Positions 22,829-37,800 of a stretch of DNA of 64,000 bases are shown here, in pieces. Every line of letters starts with the position of its first letter. Within the stretch, counting starts at the first letter, position 1. Position numbers and translations under genes: made by a program. The DNA lies in NCBI GenBank assembly GCA_958298945.1, contig OY282609.1, positions 41,368,954 through 41,432,953 on the forward strand, read 5' to 3'. The notes beneath the pieces are model-generated. The model was not told the DNA's origin. It ran no database searches and saw only the letters and a program-made list of their open reading frames with translations. Source of the stretch: Atherix ibis (taxonomy: Eukaryota; Arthropoda; Insecta; Diptera; Athericidae).

Positions 22829-25800
22829 GTAATGATATTAATATATAAATAGACTTTTTTAATGTTTGTTTATATCATTCTAGTAAATGGAGACTTAATT
22901 GTTACTCTACTTCCAATAAACACACGTTGGCCTTGGATTATTCCAGCTGTTTTTCGACCAGAACTTGTACCAGAGGAGCTTATGATACAAGGGCTTACGG
23001 TATTTTTTTATTCATATTTTGTACATATTTTTCAAAGTATAAAGTATTTAATAGATATCATATGTACCAAAAATATAATTGAAAATTTTTTAAAATTATT
23101 TATCGTGTTTCTTCTCTGTACCTCACCGAACATCAATTTACTTGAAGTGTATTTACTAGATACACGTAATGTATTATTCATAGAATAATGAATAATAGAG
23201 TGCATGGACCTAGTAAATCTAGTAAACTCTACATCAGATAGCCTCTGCAGCCAATCAGCATGTTTAAGTGGTTCCGTAAATTTTGACTAAATTGCTTTTA
23301 AGTCAGGGTTTGCTCTGTGAACTTATTAATTTGATTAAGGTGAAGCTACAGATGATTGAGATGGAAGTGGCTTTCACATGCTGAGTATTATTTTCAGTCA
23401 CGAGGTTGGTAAACTTATTTGATGTAAAATACGTACCCAATAATAAAAAAATTTCCTTAATGCGCAATAGCCTTCTTTTTACCAGATGCATTCACAATAA
23501 ACAGTAACAAATTTCGTAAACGGACCAAAATACAAAAAGTAAGGGACCGAATAAACTTGTCCACATTGCCGTCTACCAATTGACACAAAATCCGCTGCGG
23601 TATGGACAAGTTTATTCGGTAAGGGACCGAAAAAACTTGTCCACATTGCCGTCTACCAATTAACACAAAATCCGCTGCGGTATCACAACTTTGTATACAA
23701 TAACATGTTAGAGGCAAAGTTATATCAAAAAAACTGTGCAATTTTGTCAAAAAGCGCGAACTGTGTTGCTGCTCACCAGCGAATGAGTTTAATCTGAACG
23801 CTGATTGAAGAACGACTGGTTAAAGTCGGGAAGTAATACGGCGACGACGGAATAAAGTCGGGTGGAGTTTTAGTCTGAGCAGCGATTCGTGAACGACAGG
23901 TTGAAGTTGGGTATTAATGCGAACGACGTAATAAAGTCGTGAGGAATGTAGTCTGAATAGCGATTCGAAAACTACTAGTTGAAGTCGGTAATTGAGCGAA
24001 CAACAAATAAAGTCATAAAATGTAAAAAAGAACCGTTATTTGAGGGATCGGTGAATTAAGTTAGATCGGAGAAAGACAGTGTAAAGTGCAAAAACAGCGA
24101 GAAGCTTCAACTTTGAGTTAAGGATTGAGCGTCCTTAACAAACAAACACTTGCAAATTATTTGTGAAATGTAACTTAGTCAAATAAAGAAAATTCTAAAT
24201 AAAGGGAAGGTGATGGCTGAAGTTAAATAATTGAGAATAAGAAATTACTGAAATAATTGTGCAATCACCGACCGCAGTTTTGCTGCATTTGTAGGTGGTA
24301 AATTTAAGGTTCCACTGTTTGATGAAAGTACTTCATGGGTAACATATAAGTTACAATTTGAATATATGACTAGGATAAATCGGAGGACAGATGAAGAAGC
24401 ACAAACTGCACTAAAACTGGGATTACACGATCGGGATGTTCATCAATAATCACTTTTTTTTTAAATGTATGTTAGGTGCGTTTTATGTAGAATTTCGTCA
24501 GCCAATTAACGGTCGTTTTTTTCACTTTTCAAGTAATGACAGTAAAAAAGAAACGTGGATGCAAGCTATAGGTGCAATTAAGAATAACTTATCAAATAAA
24601 AAACATTTCCTTTTTGTCGAAAAAACTTCGAAAATGCAAATTTGGACATATAAAAAAATATGCTCTACCATTCATAAATTTTGATAATGAACAAGAAAAT
24701 CTAATTGTTATTTCTATTGAGACAATTTGAAAAAAATCCTTACCAGCTGGTGAACAAAATCTTACTAAAGACTTTAAAAAATATACGAGCGATGAAATAT
24801 GACTTCACTTATTTACTTAAATCAATGCTCAAACAGAATAAATAAAATAACTACACTCCAGCGCTATTTATGAAGTGCATTAAATAATCATTGTTTTAAT
24901 AGATAATTTTATAAAGCATAATTCATATGTCTTAGGTACAGACTAGTTTGACGAGAAGTACGAATTAAGTTATTATATAATAGTTAATTTAAGATTTGGG
25001 GCTAGGAGATGTTATAATAGTGAGCCAACTTCATTTGATGTAGGAATATAATTGACAGCAATATATTCAATATAAAGAAAATAAAAATAGTGATATCGCT
25101 GTATTGCATATTTTGGATAAAGTTGATAAACAGGATACAAATGCTCATAGTACTAGAAATATATATAAAAAATTTTAACGATACGTCTTAGGATTTGAAT
25201 TTACAACTAATTCAAAATGCCATTATTGCATTCTAAATGCGATGTCAACTATTTTGAAGTAATATTCATTTTGGAGTATTAAGATCACCAACTGATATTC
25301 CTGTTGAAGCTGCATAGATATGCCTAAATATTTTTGATGAAATATTCGCTTTATGCCCACATAAAAAAAGTATTAGAACATTTGTGTAATATGATTAAAA
25401 CCAAATTAAATCAAAGTGTACTACCTTTTTGAAATAATATTTCCGATGAAAGACTGAAAATATATTATGGTTTTGTATTTGGCCGAAGTCTAAAAGAATT
25501 CAGGTTGTTGGGTATTAGTGGAAAAAAATTAAGTCCTGGAGGGATGGATTTGATAATTGAAAACTAATAAAATTGTACGTTTATTTTTTTATTTTTTTTA
25601 TAAATTTATAAGAATAATTATTCTAATAGAAGCATCATATTATTTTATTTTTATGAGAATAAATATTAAAGTAACAAAGAAGCTCAACGCTTACATTAGC
25701 CGGGACACCAAAAAAAATAGAATTAACATTTAAATGTTCTCATATATGTGTACCTCTGTATGTATGTATCAAATTAAGAGTTATTATTGTTTGTTTCGTT

Positions 25801-28800
25801 TGGAATAATAAAAAAATATTAAATTATTAAGGATTAATAATTACCTTTGGGAAATATATCCAAATAAAATTATTCAAATTAGTACTGATTAATTCATAAA
25901 TTCGAGAAATAAAAAAAGTATTAAAATAAGTACTAATTATTTCATTCGATATTAACATCATAGAATATTCGATCAAAAGGCCTAAATCTAAAAGTTAAAT
26001 TTAAACAAAGTATTTCAGTAAAGTTTTGTTTTTCGGTTCTGTCTTTTTTTTAAATCTTTGCAATTTTTCCCGTTAAAGTGATTTAATAATTTGCCTATTT
26101 AAATTGATATTGTTAAATTTCTTTATGTATGCATCCAGTGAAATTTAATCGTGTAATATTGTACCATATACTTTCTATTTAAATTGAGTTTGTTAACAAT
26201 TGCGTAGTGTATGAATTCAGTAAAATAAAAATTTAATTTATATAGAAATGCTTGGATCATGTTTCTGTTTAATTGATTTTGTTAAAAATTGTTGCTTGTA
26301 TATAAATTCAGTGAAATTTAAATTCTATTATATTGCACCGTATGATTTCTATTTAAATGGAGTTTTTTTAAAAATTGTGCTGTGTATGAATTCAGTAAAA
26401 TAAAATTTATTTTATATAGAAATGCTTATATATTTTTTCTGCTTAATTGATTTTATTAATAATTGCTTTGTGTATGATTACGTTATCGTCGATCTTTTGA
26501 TCTTATCGAGTATTTAACTAATATCAGAGAAAAAAATAGTATACCGCCTATAAATCACATTGTACTATATTGTGACAATAATGTTATCTTATGCTATTTA
26601 TATGTATACGAACCCATCCTTGATAGAAGAAATGGTTAATATCTGCATAAAAATTCGTATCACAAATAGTTAAAGGCAGCCGCGTTGAATCTCTTCTTGT
26701 ACTTCCTCTACACATATACTCGTATACTGTATTATTGCTTCGAAAAGGTTCTGGCGGTTTTGGAGTAAACTAGAGAAGCTTAAATCAGAGTGCTTCAATC
26801 AATTTATTTAAAGAGAATGTTCTCCATTATTATTGACATTATTTCGCCATTTTTCGGGCAGAGCTATGATTGTATCAGTATAGAACTGCAGAGGTTTTTG
26901 GTTAAAAAAATGAATCAAATGGTTTTCACAGGCCTCTTTTGAAGCTTGCTTGATTTTGTTAAAAAAGTTTCGTACAAACACAAAGCTTTTATAAACTATT
27001 CTCATAACCTTATCTTTTACATAGCCCAATAAAAGAGAAGTTCAGCTGCATTAATTTACATAACCTTGTTAGGCAATTGCAAAATAAGACATCCATATAA
27101 TTTAATTTTCAATAAATCGATTATTCCTAGGCAGTGTGAGACGTAGCATCGTCTTATTGAAACAACAAGTCGTCGACATCTATGTCATCAAAAATAAGCT
27201 ATAAATAATTGCTTACCATGTCTATGTAGCGTAATACATTAACATTAACTGTACAGCCTCATTTTCGGAAAAATGTGAACCAATGATGCCTTCGGCCAAT
27301 AAAGCGCAGCATACAGTAGTATGTGATAATTATAATAGTGACGGTGTTAAATAACTGCTCTTGAATTTTTAGATGCCAAAATTCGTCAATTTTGCTTGTG
27401 AAAAATCAGAACCCTGTTCAATAATCTAACGAACCAAATTTTTACGTTGAAAATGATATGATGGCTTTAATTCTTTCGCAAATTGCACCTTATAAGGCTT
27501 TAGAGCAAAATCCTTGTGAAAAATTCGTCATGTGGTTATTGTGGGTACTTTTACTCAGTAAAGAAATATTTTGAGCTCAATGGAATTTTTTTTTAGTAGG
27601 TGAAACCTCCAAAGAGCTAATGTTTCCCAGGGATAGCTTACAAAAAAAATGGGTGTTCAAATCTGAAAAAAAAAGGCCATTGTAACCGAAGAATAATAGT
27701 GGCAAGGTGAGCGTTCGGAATAGAGGCTCAGTAGAAATTCTGTTCTCATCACATCTATATCTAATTTGCTTTTTTTCTTTTAATTGATATTAAATAGTCT
27801 ATAAGTATACTGGAATTGAACTTACGAAAATGCTCAAATTAATAATAAAATCATTGCAGAAAAAACTATCTTTATTTTATTTTTGTTACGTTTAAATATT
27901 ATTATATTAGCTACCGAAAATGAAGTAAGAATTTACAGTATTATACTTAACTATCTCTTGATCTATTGTAGTTTTACTTTAATAACAGGTTATAGTTTTA
28001 TGAATTTTATTTACTATACTGTTTTATCATTAATATACTTTCCTACAGGAAATATTAGTAAAATAAGTTTTTATTACTAAAGAGGAAAGACGAAATATAT
28101 AAATAAATCAATTTTCGTATAGTGGAAACAAAATTAAAAAAAGGAATAAAAAAAAAAAAAAAATTTAGGAAAAAGGGTAAAATAATTACGTAAAAGAATA
28201 ATTCTTAAAAAGAATATAAATAATTTATTATGATCTTGCAGTATATTTTTCTTTTTTATTCATTATGTAAACTATATTATTTAATAAAAAAATAATCCAT
28301 ATGCAAAGTGTTAACTGGAATAATCTTATCAAACATTTTCAAATTACTTTTTTTTTCCATTGCAATAAAATAGCGTAAAAGTCGACAAAAATTTTGCTTT
28401 TATTACTTTTCTTTAATTTCAAAAACAGTTCGTTTTCTGCAATATTTTAAATGTATTTTATTCTATCTTTTTTTATTTATTAAATACTCCCATAAAATGG
28501 CGAGTATTTTTTATTTATTAAATACTGCCATATTTTATTCTATTTTTATTTATTAAATACTCCTATAAGACTTTTCTAGGTTTATAAGTAATTCTTCTGG
28601 TATTCCAGCATGCATTTATATATCCGGTTATGTTTTACAAAATAAAATATATTTTAAGAAAACATATATACTTGGAAATATTTTTTCTCTTGGAAAAAAG
28701 GCCATTGTAACCGGCACAATTTAAATAATTCCAAAAATAAAATATTTAAAAAAAATTATTGAAGTAAATTAACACAATGTGTCTATAAGTATACTGGAAT

Positions 28801-31800
28801 TGAACTTACGAAAATGCTCAAATTAATAATAAAATCATTGCAGAAAAAACTATCTTTATTTTATTTTTGTTACGTTTAAATATTATTATATTAGCTACCG
28901 AAAATGAAGTAAGAATTTACAGTATTATACTTAACTATCTCTTGATCTATTGTAGTTTTACTTTAATAACAGGTTATAGTTTTATGAATTTTATTTACTA
29001 TACTGTTTTATCATTAATATACTTTCCTACAGAAAATATTAGTAAAATAAGTTTTTATTACTAAAGAGGAAAGACGAAATATATAAATAAATCAATTTAT
29101 GTATAGTGGAAACAAAATTAAAAAAAGGAATAAAAACAAAAAAAAAAGAGAAAAATAATTTAGGAAAAAAGTTAAAATAATTACGTAAAAGAATAATTCT
29201 TAAAAAGAATATAAATAATTTATTATGATCTTGCAGTATATTTTTCTTTTTTATTCATTATGTAAACTATATTATTTAATAAAAAAATAATCCATATGCA
29301 AAGTTTTAACTGGAATAATCTTATCAAACATTTTCAAATTACTTTTTTTTTCTCCATTGCAATAAAATAGCGTAAAAGTCGACAAAAATTTTGCTTTTAT
29401 TACTTTTCTTTAATTTCAAAAACAGTTCGTTTTCTGCAATATTTTAAATGTATTTTATTCTATCTTTTTTTATTTATTAAATACTCCCATAAAATGGCGA
29501 GTATTTTTTATTTATTAAATACTGCCATATTTTTTTTTTTATTTATTAAATACTCCTATAAGACTTTTCTACTTTTATAAGTAATTCTTCTGGTATTCCA
29601 GCATGCATTTATATATCCGGTTATGTTTTACAAAATAAAATATATTTTAAGAAAACATATATACTTGGAAATATTTTTTCTCTTGGAAAAAAGGCCATTG
29701 TAACCGGCACAATTTAAATAATTCCAAAAATAAAATATTTAAAAAAAATTATTGAAGTAAATTAACACAATGTGTCTATAAGTATACTGGAATTGAACTT
29801 ACGAAAATGCTCAAATTAATAATAAAATCATTGCAGAAAAAACTATCTTTATTTTATTTTTGTTACGTTTAAATATTATTATATTAGCTACCGAAAATGA
29901 AGTAAGAATTTACAGTATTATACTTAACTATCTCTTGATCTATTGTAGTTTTACTTTAATAACAGGTTATAGTTTTATGAATTTTATTTACTATACTGTT
30001 TTATCATTAATATACTTTCCTACAGAAAATATTAGTAAAATAAGTTTTTATTACTAAAGAGGAAAGACGAAATATATAAATAAATCAATTTATGTATAGT
30101 GGAAACAAAATTAAAAAAAGGAATAAAAACAAAAAAAAAAAGGGAAAAATAATTTAGGAAAAAAGTTAAAATAATTACGTAAAAGAATAATTCTTAAAAA
30201 GAATATAAATAATTTATTATGATCTTGCAGTATATTTTTCTTTTTTATTCATTATGTAAACTATATTATTTAATAAAAAAATAATCCATATGCAAAGTTT
30301 TAACTGGAATAATCTTATCAAACATTTTCAAATTACTTTTTTTTTCTCCATTGCAATAAAATAGCGTAAAAGTCGACAAAAATTTTGCTTTTATTACTTT
30401 TCTTTAATTTCAAAAACAGTTCGTTTTCTGCAATATTTTAAATGTATTTTATTCTATCTTTTTTTTATTTATTAAATACTCCCATAAAATGGCGAGTATT
30501 TTTTATTTATTAAATACTGCCATATTTTTTTTTTTATTTATTAAATACTCCTATAAGACTTTTCTACTTTTATAAGTAATTCTTCTGGTATTCCAGCATG
30601 CATTTATATATCCGGTTATGTTTTACAAAATAAAATATATTTTAAGAAAACATATATACTTGGAAATATTTTTTCTCTTGGAAAAAAGGCCATTGTAACC
30701 GGCACAATTTAAATAATTCCAAAAATAAAATATTAAAAAAAATTATTGAAGTAAATTAACACAATATTTTTTTGTTATTTTTTTTGTTATTGAAATAAAA
30801 TATATGTTATAGATTTGTTTTTATTATTACTGAATGCTGCTCGTTTAAATTCATATTAATTTATACCAACAGACACACGCACTATTAATCCCTTTCTTTT
30901 CTAATTCTTCTGCATCTCCGGTTATATTCTTTCTCACTGATTTCTGACTGTTTACTCTAATTTCTTATTCTTCTGCTTCCATTTCTTATTCTTTTACTTC
31001 TTTTTTGCTTATTCTTCTACTTCTACTTCCTTCCCTTCGTTATCATATTTAATTTGCCCGAGCACTAAAAACTATTTTACTTCCATTTTATTATTTCAAA
31101 AATTATTTTACTGCTAACTTCTAATCAGCTTGATACGAAAGGATATTCTCAATATATAACAAAATACAATTCTCAATGAAATTATATTTTTAATGAAAAA
31201 TTTTATAATTGCATATAGTTCTTTCGATTTCATAGACTAATGATAATTAATAATCCACTTAAATTTTTTTTAATATTAAAAATTTTTTTTTTACTAATTT
31301 GCTGATATTTATTATTTTAATAAGGTTCATAGCCGGATATCCTTTTCATGAAAAATACCTAACATGTAAATTCTCCAACTCTTATAATACTTATATATTA
31401 CATATACATATTATTACTTATAAGAGTTCATAGCCGGATATCCTTTTCATGAAAAATACCTAACATGTAAATTCTCCAACTCTTATAATACTTATCTACT
31501 CACATAGATATCTATTGCAACATTTTAAGAATTTTCGGCTCCTTTTTTGCAGTATTGCTAAAAGTTGAGTTAATAAACTTCTTGTCCAAGTTTATGGTCA
31601 ACGGATTTCAATCTTAAATTATACATTCGGGTAGCCTTTCTAGTGACTGTGGTGAATTTGTTTGTATTTCATTGTAGATTTTACGAATTCGGTCTTACTG
31701 TTTTTTTTTACGATTTGTCACTCACACTGTTCCAACTTTATAATCAATTCATAAGAATTATGATTTCTAAATAATGCTTGGTAAAGTTTAAATTCAATAT

Positions 31801-34800
31801 CCTCGTATTTTGAATTTCGCAATGAGCAGGCTGTTTCACTCAAGAAGGTGTCCCACTCTTAGTAATCGTCATGTAGATAATCCCGTATTCCAGGTAATAC
31901 ATATTCATTCACTCTCGCATATGCTTGATGCATATCCGAGAGTGAATGAATATGTATTACCTGGAATACGGGATTATGTGGTAGACATCTTTTCGTAGAG
32001 TTTGATTAATTCGCGAAACAACTCCTTTTTGAAGTGGTTTAAGAATAAGAAATTTAAAAAAAAAAATGGTCCAAGATTAGCAAGGTGTGAGCATTTTCTT
32101 TTATCCTATGGAGATAATGTGCCAACATATGTATATATAAATTATTAGAGATTCGGTAAAAATTAATATGCTCATGAATGGTCGTAGAATTGAATTCGAT
32201 ACCTTTGTTTTCTTACAGGTGATATATACAAATGCATGTTTGCGAATGTCACCAATCATCTTAGTCCAATGAAAATATTGACAAATGGGTTACGGTTGTG
32301 TCATTCAGCTTTTTGACAACTTCATAATAGAAGGTAATTGAAATCCATTATGAAAATGAACGATCTGTGAAATATTTTTTGGTCGTAATGATCGTTCATC
32401 TAAAACATACTTAACAACAACACGTTCTAAACAATTCAGCCTGTCTATAATGACCATGTGGAGAATTTTGCATAAGGATTTAACTCTTAAGCCTTATAAG
32501 GTTCAATTGGTGTAAGAATTATAACTACCATATTATTTTCAACAACAAAATTTCGCTGATTGGATCGTTGAACATGATGCTAGTGCAAGCCACATTTCGT
32601 AAAATCTGCCTTATTTTTGGCCGTGATGATTATCCGTCTGACCCTGCAAGCAAGCATTTGGTGAATAAATTTGAGTCTTCTGGGTAAGTACGACGGCGCA
32701 TCAATAAGTACTTACAAATTCTTTGACAAATGTGGATGTTTTTCCTTGATATCTTCGCTCAATTAGTCCAATAATGAGATTTACTTTTCGTCGTTTTTCC
32801 AAGTAGTCGATATAGCTGATCGCACGTACATTTCTAAAAATCGTGATTATCACCTTGCCAACTAAATTCATCGTTTTCGCCTTCTTCGGAATCGGATCGC
32901 CTGCAGGTACACACTATTTCATCTCTGGAGTGTAATGGTGTATCCACGTTTCATCAATAATTATATATCAACGCCAGAAATTTGTCAAATAACGACGTCA
33001 AAGCGCTAAATAAGTCATTGAATCGACAACTCGATTGCATTTGTTTTCCACTTTCAGCAAACCCGGCACCCACCTTGTTGATATTTGCTCAATTTTTATA
33101 ATGAAATTATTAATAAAATGGCTTCCGATGGGTCAGCAGTCTATTCATCGGAAATATACTTGATTTGATACTAAAATTGCAATCGTCCGAAATATACCAA
33201 CAACAACATACGTTCGTGCAAGCCGTTTAACTGAAAATATTGTTTCGGTATGTGAAAGTGTTGCAGAGGGTCCAGTTTTATCGGTTCAATGGACGTCGAA
33301 TTTCCCAAAAAGGTGACGTCAAGTGTTTATAAAATTGCGATATTTTTGGTCGCAACGATCGTCCATTTAAACAGAATTGGAGTTCGTTCTGTAGGGGCAA
33401 TTTGAGAGCTCAAAATCAATATCAACCTTATTGTCCATGAAATAGAGCTACATGTTATGCAAAAATGTAATCGAACTTTTTTTGTAAAAACAATCGATGT
33501 CTGTAAACGTTGTTTGCCCGATATTGTTTTTTATTTATAAATGGTAAAGTCTTCAACATAATTTAATTAGTCAGCGGTCACTCCTAAAGTGTGACGCTCT
33601 TTTCGTAAATAATTTTTAGAACTGCTCTTTTTTTAAGCTGTTTGCAGTTCGAGGAAGCATGCGAACATATACATATCCATTTTCAAGTTTAATTATTTGA
33701 AGCCGATGTTTTTTGTATGTAGCTTCCTGCAACGTTGTTTGAGATGCAAGATCTGAGAAATGAGCAGATTTAAGATTTTTTTCAGTTATTTGCATCGTTC
33801 TTGATGCCAATTTTGTTTTTATATGTTATTGACAAAATGTGCCGTACTCCGTTCTTTTCCATTTCGAAATTATAGCCTTGAATTTTGAGACTCCATCGTG
33901 GCAACTTTCCACTAAGATCTTTTGATTGATAAGCCACTTAAGACTGGTAGAAATGATATTAGTTTGAAATAACAATTATTTTATATATGGCCTACATTTT
34001 CTATATGTTCTTGTTCATTATTATCAAGTTGAGCTAAAACACCCCTGAATTCCTGTTAAATAGCGTCACATTGAATTAAGAATGATTTGGAGGAATCTTG
34101 TATTACCAAGGCCATTTGGGCTTTCATAGTCTACCAAAATTGTTTCCCTTAGGTTTATTTGTAATCGAATTAGATAATGATGCACAATTGGATAGGTATC
34201 GATGATACCACCCAGTTATGCCCAGAAATCTGTGGAACTGCTTAATGATTCGGAGTCCTATATTCGAAAATCGATGTTACAATAAAGAATTGGATTAATA
34301 TTTTTTTTAAGGCAAAATTTCCTTTTGCTACATTTTTATAGCTTGAGATATTCTTATAGCTTGCAGATCATCGAAAACATTATATCTATAAATGAATGTC
34401 AGCACCGTATCAATCAATTTGTCCAATGTTTGAGTAGTGTTTAGTAATAAAATGCTATCACTCTTACTTACAGTAAAGGCGTTTTTTACTCGTGACTCTA
34501 AATTTAAAGAAACCTGCTAAAATACGTTTTTTAAATCCAAGCGAAAAATAAATCTAGCTGGAGGTAATTGACGTATTATGCCATCAATTTGCAGAAAGAG
34601 ATACGCATCTTTATGGCGGCATTTACTTCCCTTTTTTTTACATTAATAAATCACATGCCCTAAAGGAATATGAATATCCTTATATTGTTTTGGTACATCG
34701 CGCGTTTGGAAAGTATTTGAAGGGATAAAATAACAGATGTCAGCGTACTTTGATCTTAAATAACTATTGGTTGTAATGATTTGGGAAAGCCCAGTGAGGC

Positions 34801-37800
34801 AGAGCACTCCATATTCGGGTTGAACGGTCAAAAAAATAATCTCTATATCTTACAGTTCGTTGGAAAAAAGGATTCAGTGTAAACTTGATGTGCATTCTTA
34901 GCGAAACGGGTATTACGGTGCAATAATTATAGGGCGAAATGTAACTAGCCAATTCATCGGAACACTTTATGGAAAATACAATAAAATCAGGAAAAATAGG
35001 AGCCAGTACGATGGTCTTCTTGTGAGTCTAATGGCTGTGTAATATTTTTGTCTCCTATTAATTTTATTGGTTGATTTTGTATCCTATTTAGTAAGTACAA
35101 AGAAAATATCATCTGCATTTTAATACTGCCACAGCTCCAAGTGCAATTTGATTGTTAATTTGAGTTTATACATATTTGATCAATTTTTAATTAGGAGTTT
35201 TGAACCATTTAAATTGATTACTAATATTTAGTACAATAATTTATCAGCATATAAGTGAAATAGCATGGTTTCTATCTAGTTAAATTCATTATATAATAAA
35301 AAACTATAAAAATTATTTTAATTAATAATTATTTTTTTTTTTTCTTCAAATATTGTTTTTATTTATAATTACACATTTGGTTTGTATTTTTTTACCTTAT
35401 CATAATAGTAATAGATAGTTTTGTTTGTATTTTTTTTCATCATCAATCGACGCATTAGAGATTGCGTTAGTACCTAATTCAATATCTGACACGTCGGTTG
35501 AGAATGCGTGAATATGGGTACTGTTGAGTAGTGAATCGTTTACCTTTTTAAACGTGGAATTCAGTTCATTGGGTCAAATTAAAACTTTATTTTTGCGTTT
35601 TGTTTTTAATGCATACCCTAAGTAGAAAATTTCTGGCAATTTAAGTACAACTAGTTTATCATATGAAAATTTCTGTCAAATTAAGTACAACTAGTTTATC
35701 ATACCCACGAAACGTTGTATTTGTTTGATCGACTATGGAGTCGGAAAATTTTTAATAATATCGACCCGATTATCTGAAGGCAAAATTCCTTCTGCAGTAA
35801 TACGGTGACTTAATAAATTGAGATCGACGACACTGCAAATACCCTGAGAAGAATTGATCGTAATCCCAAATATCTAATAATCTTTGACACAATTTGGGAA
35901 GGTTCTATTTGTGCGTATGTGGATCTGGAGAAGCAATGAATATGTCATCGCTATAAACGAAGACAAATCTAATCCTCGGCAAACTTCGTTCATGAAACGC
36001 TGGAAAGTTTGCGCTGAGTTTCGCAGACCGAAATGAATATGGATAAACTCAGAGAGACCAAATGGCATTGTGATCACAATTTTATTTATGCTTTGATCTT
36101 CGAGAAAATTTAAGCACCATCTAAACGCATGACGTAATCTTGTATATGCACAGTTGGATACCTGTTAGGATGTGATTCATCTTAATTATATTGTTTGATA
36201 TCATTCTACTTTGGTGAAATTAAACAGTGGTAGGCAATAAAAATAATTCGATTATATGGAAATTAGGAGCACTCTTATCCAAGATTGTGTTTATAAAATA
36301 TTTTCATCCAATTTTTCAAATTGCAAAGATGATACAGCTCAATTACTAGAGGTACGAGTAGATTGGAATGCAACTTCTGAAAGCTACACGATGTTGAGAG
36401 CACATTTATCTTATGAGAAAGAGGATTACTGGGAAGTTCGATTATAGTAACACAATTGAAAGTGTTAAAAAAACCTGCTGAAATTCTTTGAACAGATATT
36501 GTAATGAAATATTTTGATGATTATTATTTTATAAATATAATAGAGGCAAATGGCCGCGTTTTTGAAATATGATCCAGCGAAATGCCATACCGGAACTTCG
36601 AAGAATCGGATTATACCAACCTTCTCATAAAATTCAATTAATTTGATACGATAAATTCTCAAAGATTACTTCTGCCTCCGGAAACTTTTTATGAAATTAG
36701 ATCAACTTAATCTATATTCAAGCCCTAAATTTTTGATTATTGTATTGCTACGAAAAATTATAAATAGGTTACCAATCTTAAATTGAAATCAAAACTAAAC
36801 ATGTACAACTGAATTTAATAAAACTGATGTTGATTATCGATTAAAAATTTTTGTTGTATTTCTTTGAGTATCGGATATGTAAGTATGAATTACTTACATA
36901 GCTGTTGGGGATATATTTTGTTTATATAGGATAATACTTACCAAATATAATTCTGTTAGACTTTCTCCTACATATCCAAAATATAGTCCTAATTGCTTAC
37001 ACCAAAAATTTTCATTATATTTTCAAAATATTCCATGTACTTAATAATAAATACACGAAAATATTCATACATTCTTTATTATTCAGTCGTAAGAAATAGA
37101 CAGCTTAGCAATGCAAGGATTTGCAAGAAACAACAAATTACTAACTTATTCTTACTTTTAATCGAAATACCCAAGTAAATAAATATTGTTATATAATACT
37201 TTATCACGAACAATGTACGATCGCCGTCTAACTTATATATTTTACGGAATTTAATGCAAAAGGGCTAAGCAGAAAACTAAAATTTTGTATATATTTTTAA
37301 CAAAGTTTACGCCGTAGTGATTTTATTTGGCTAAAGAAGATGAACGCGAACATTTGTTGCAATGGGAAAGAAAAAGATAAAAAATTTACTCCATTTGCTT
37401 TTCGTATCTATTCTAAACGAATTAGTATTATAAGTTTATTTGCGCTGCATATGTATGGTGAGAAGAATTCGAATATATTTTCTTTTCTCTATATAGAATG
37501 GAGTATAAATACTGTAATATTTTGTTTTGCATAGCAATTTTTTGTTCTTAACTGATTAATTAAATGGTAAAAAAGTATAATAATAATAATAATAATAAGA
37601 GTGATATTATTCAAATTAAATTGCATAGTCAGTGGGGAAATTAGAAATAATAATAATGACAATTATTTATATATAAATACAAGTTATAATAAATAAAAAT
37701 TAAAATTAATAAGAAATATTTCGTAAAATCAATAATGCAATCCTATTTACAATAGCATAAATTCAATTCTAACATTTTATTTTTTTATTTTTAGTTAACC

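Larger units (their letters stand above)
23000..37794 (+). other. Intron 2 of the TMEM268-like gene, about 14.8 kb of transposon debris
   Basis: The donor is GTATTT at 23000 and the acceptor TTTTTAG ends at 37794. Contents in order: a gypsy leader and gag fragment, a THAP-like frame, short tandem repeats, mariner and Tc1-like relics, a three-copy 990-bp array, a large hairpin, and two gypsy pol relics on the - strand. No other host exon was recognised inside. Confidence 0.75.

Noticed and set aside
27883..30057. Three nearly identical 65-codon frames
   Set aside because: They are copies within a tandem array, start only with TTG, and are AT-driven; nothing suggests translation.
36256..36447. 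63-codon frame considered as an exon of the TMEM268-like gene
   Set aside because: Exons 2 and 3 already join in phase 0 with continuous family sequence, and this frame has no matching splice borders.
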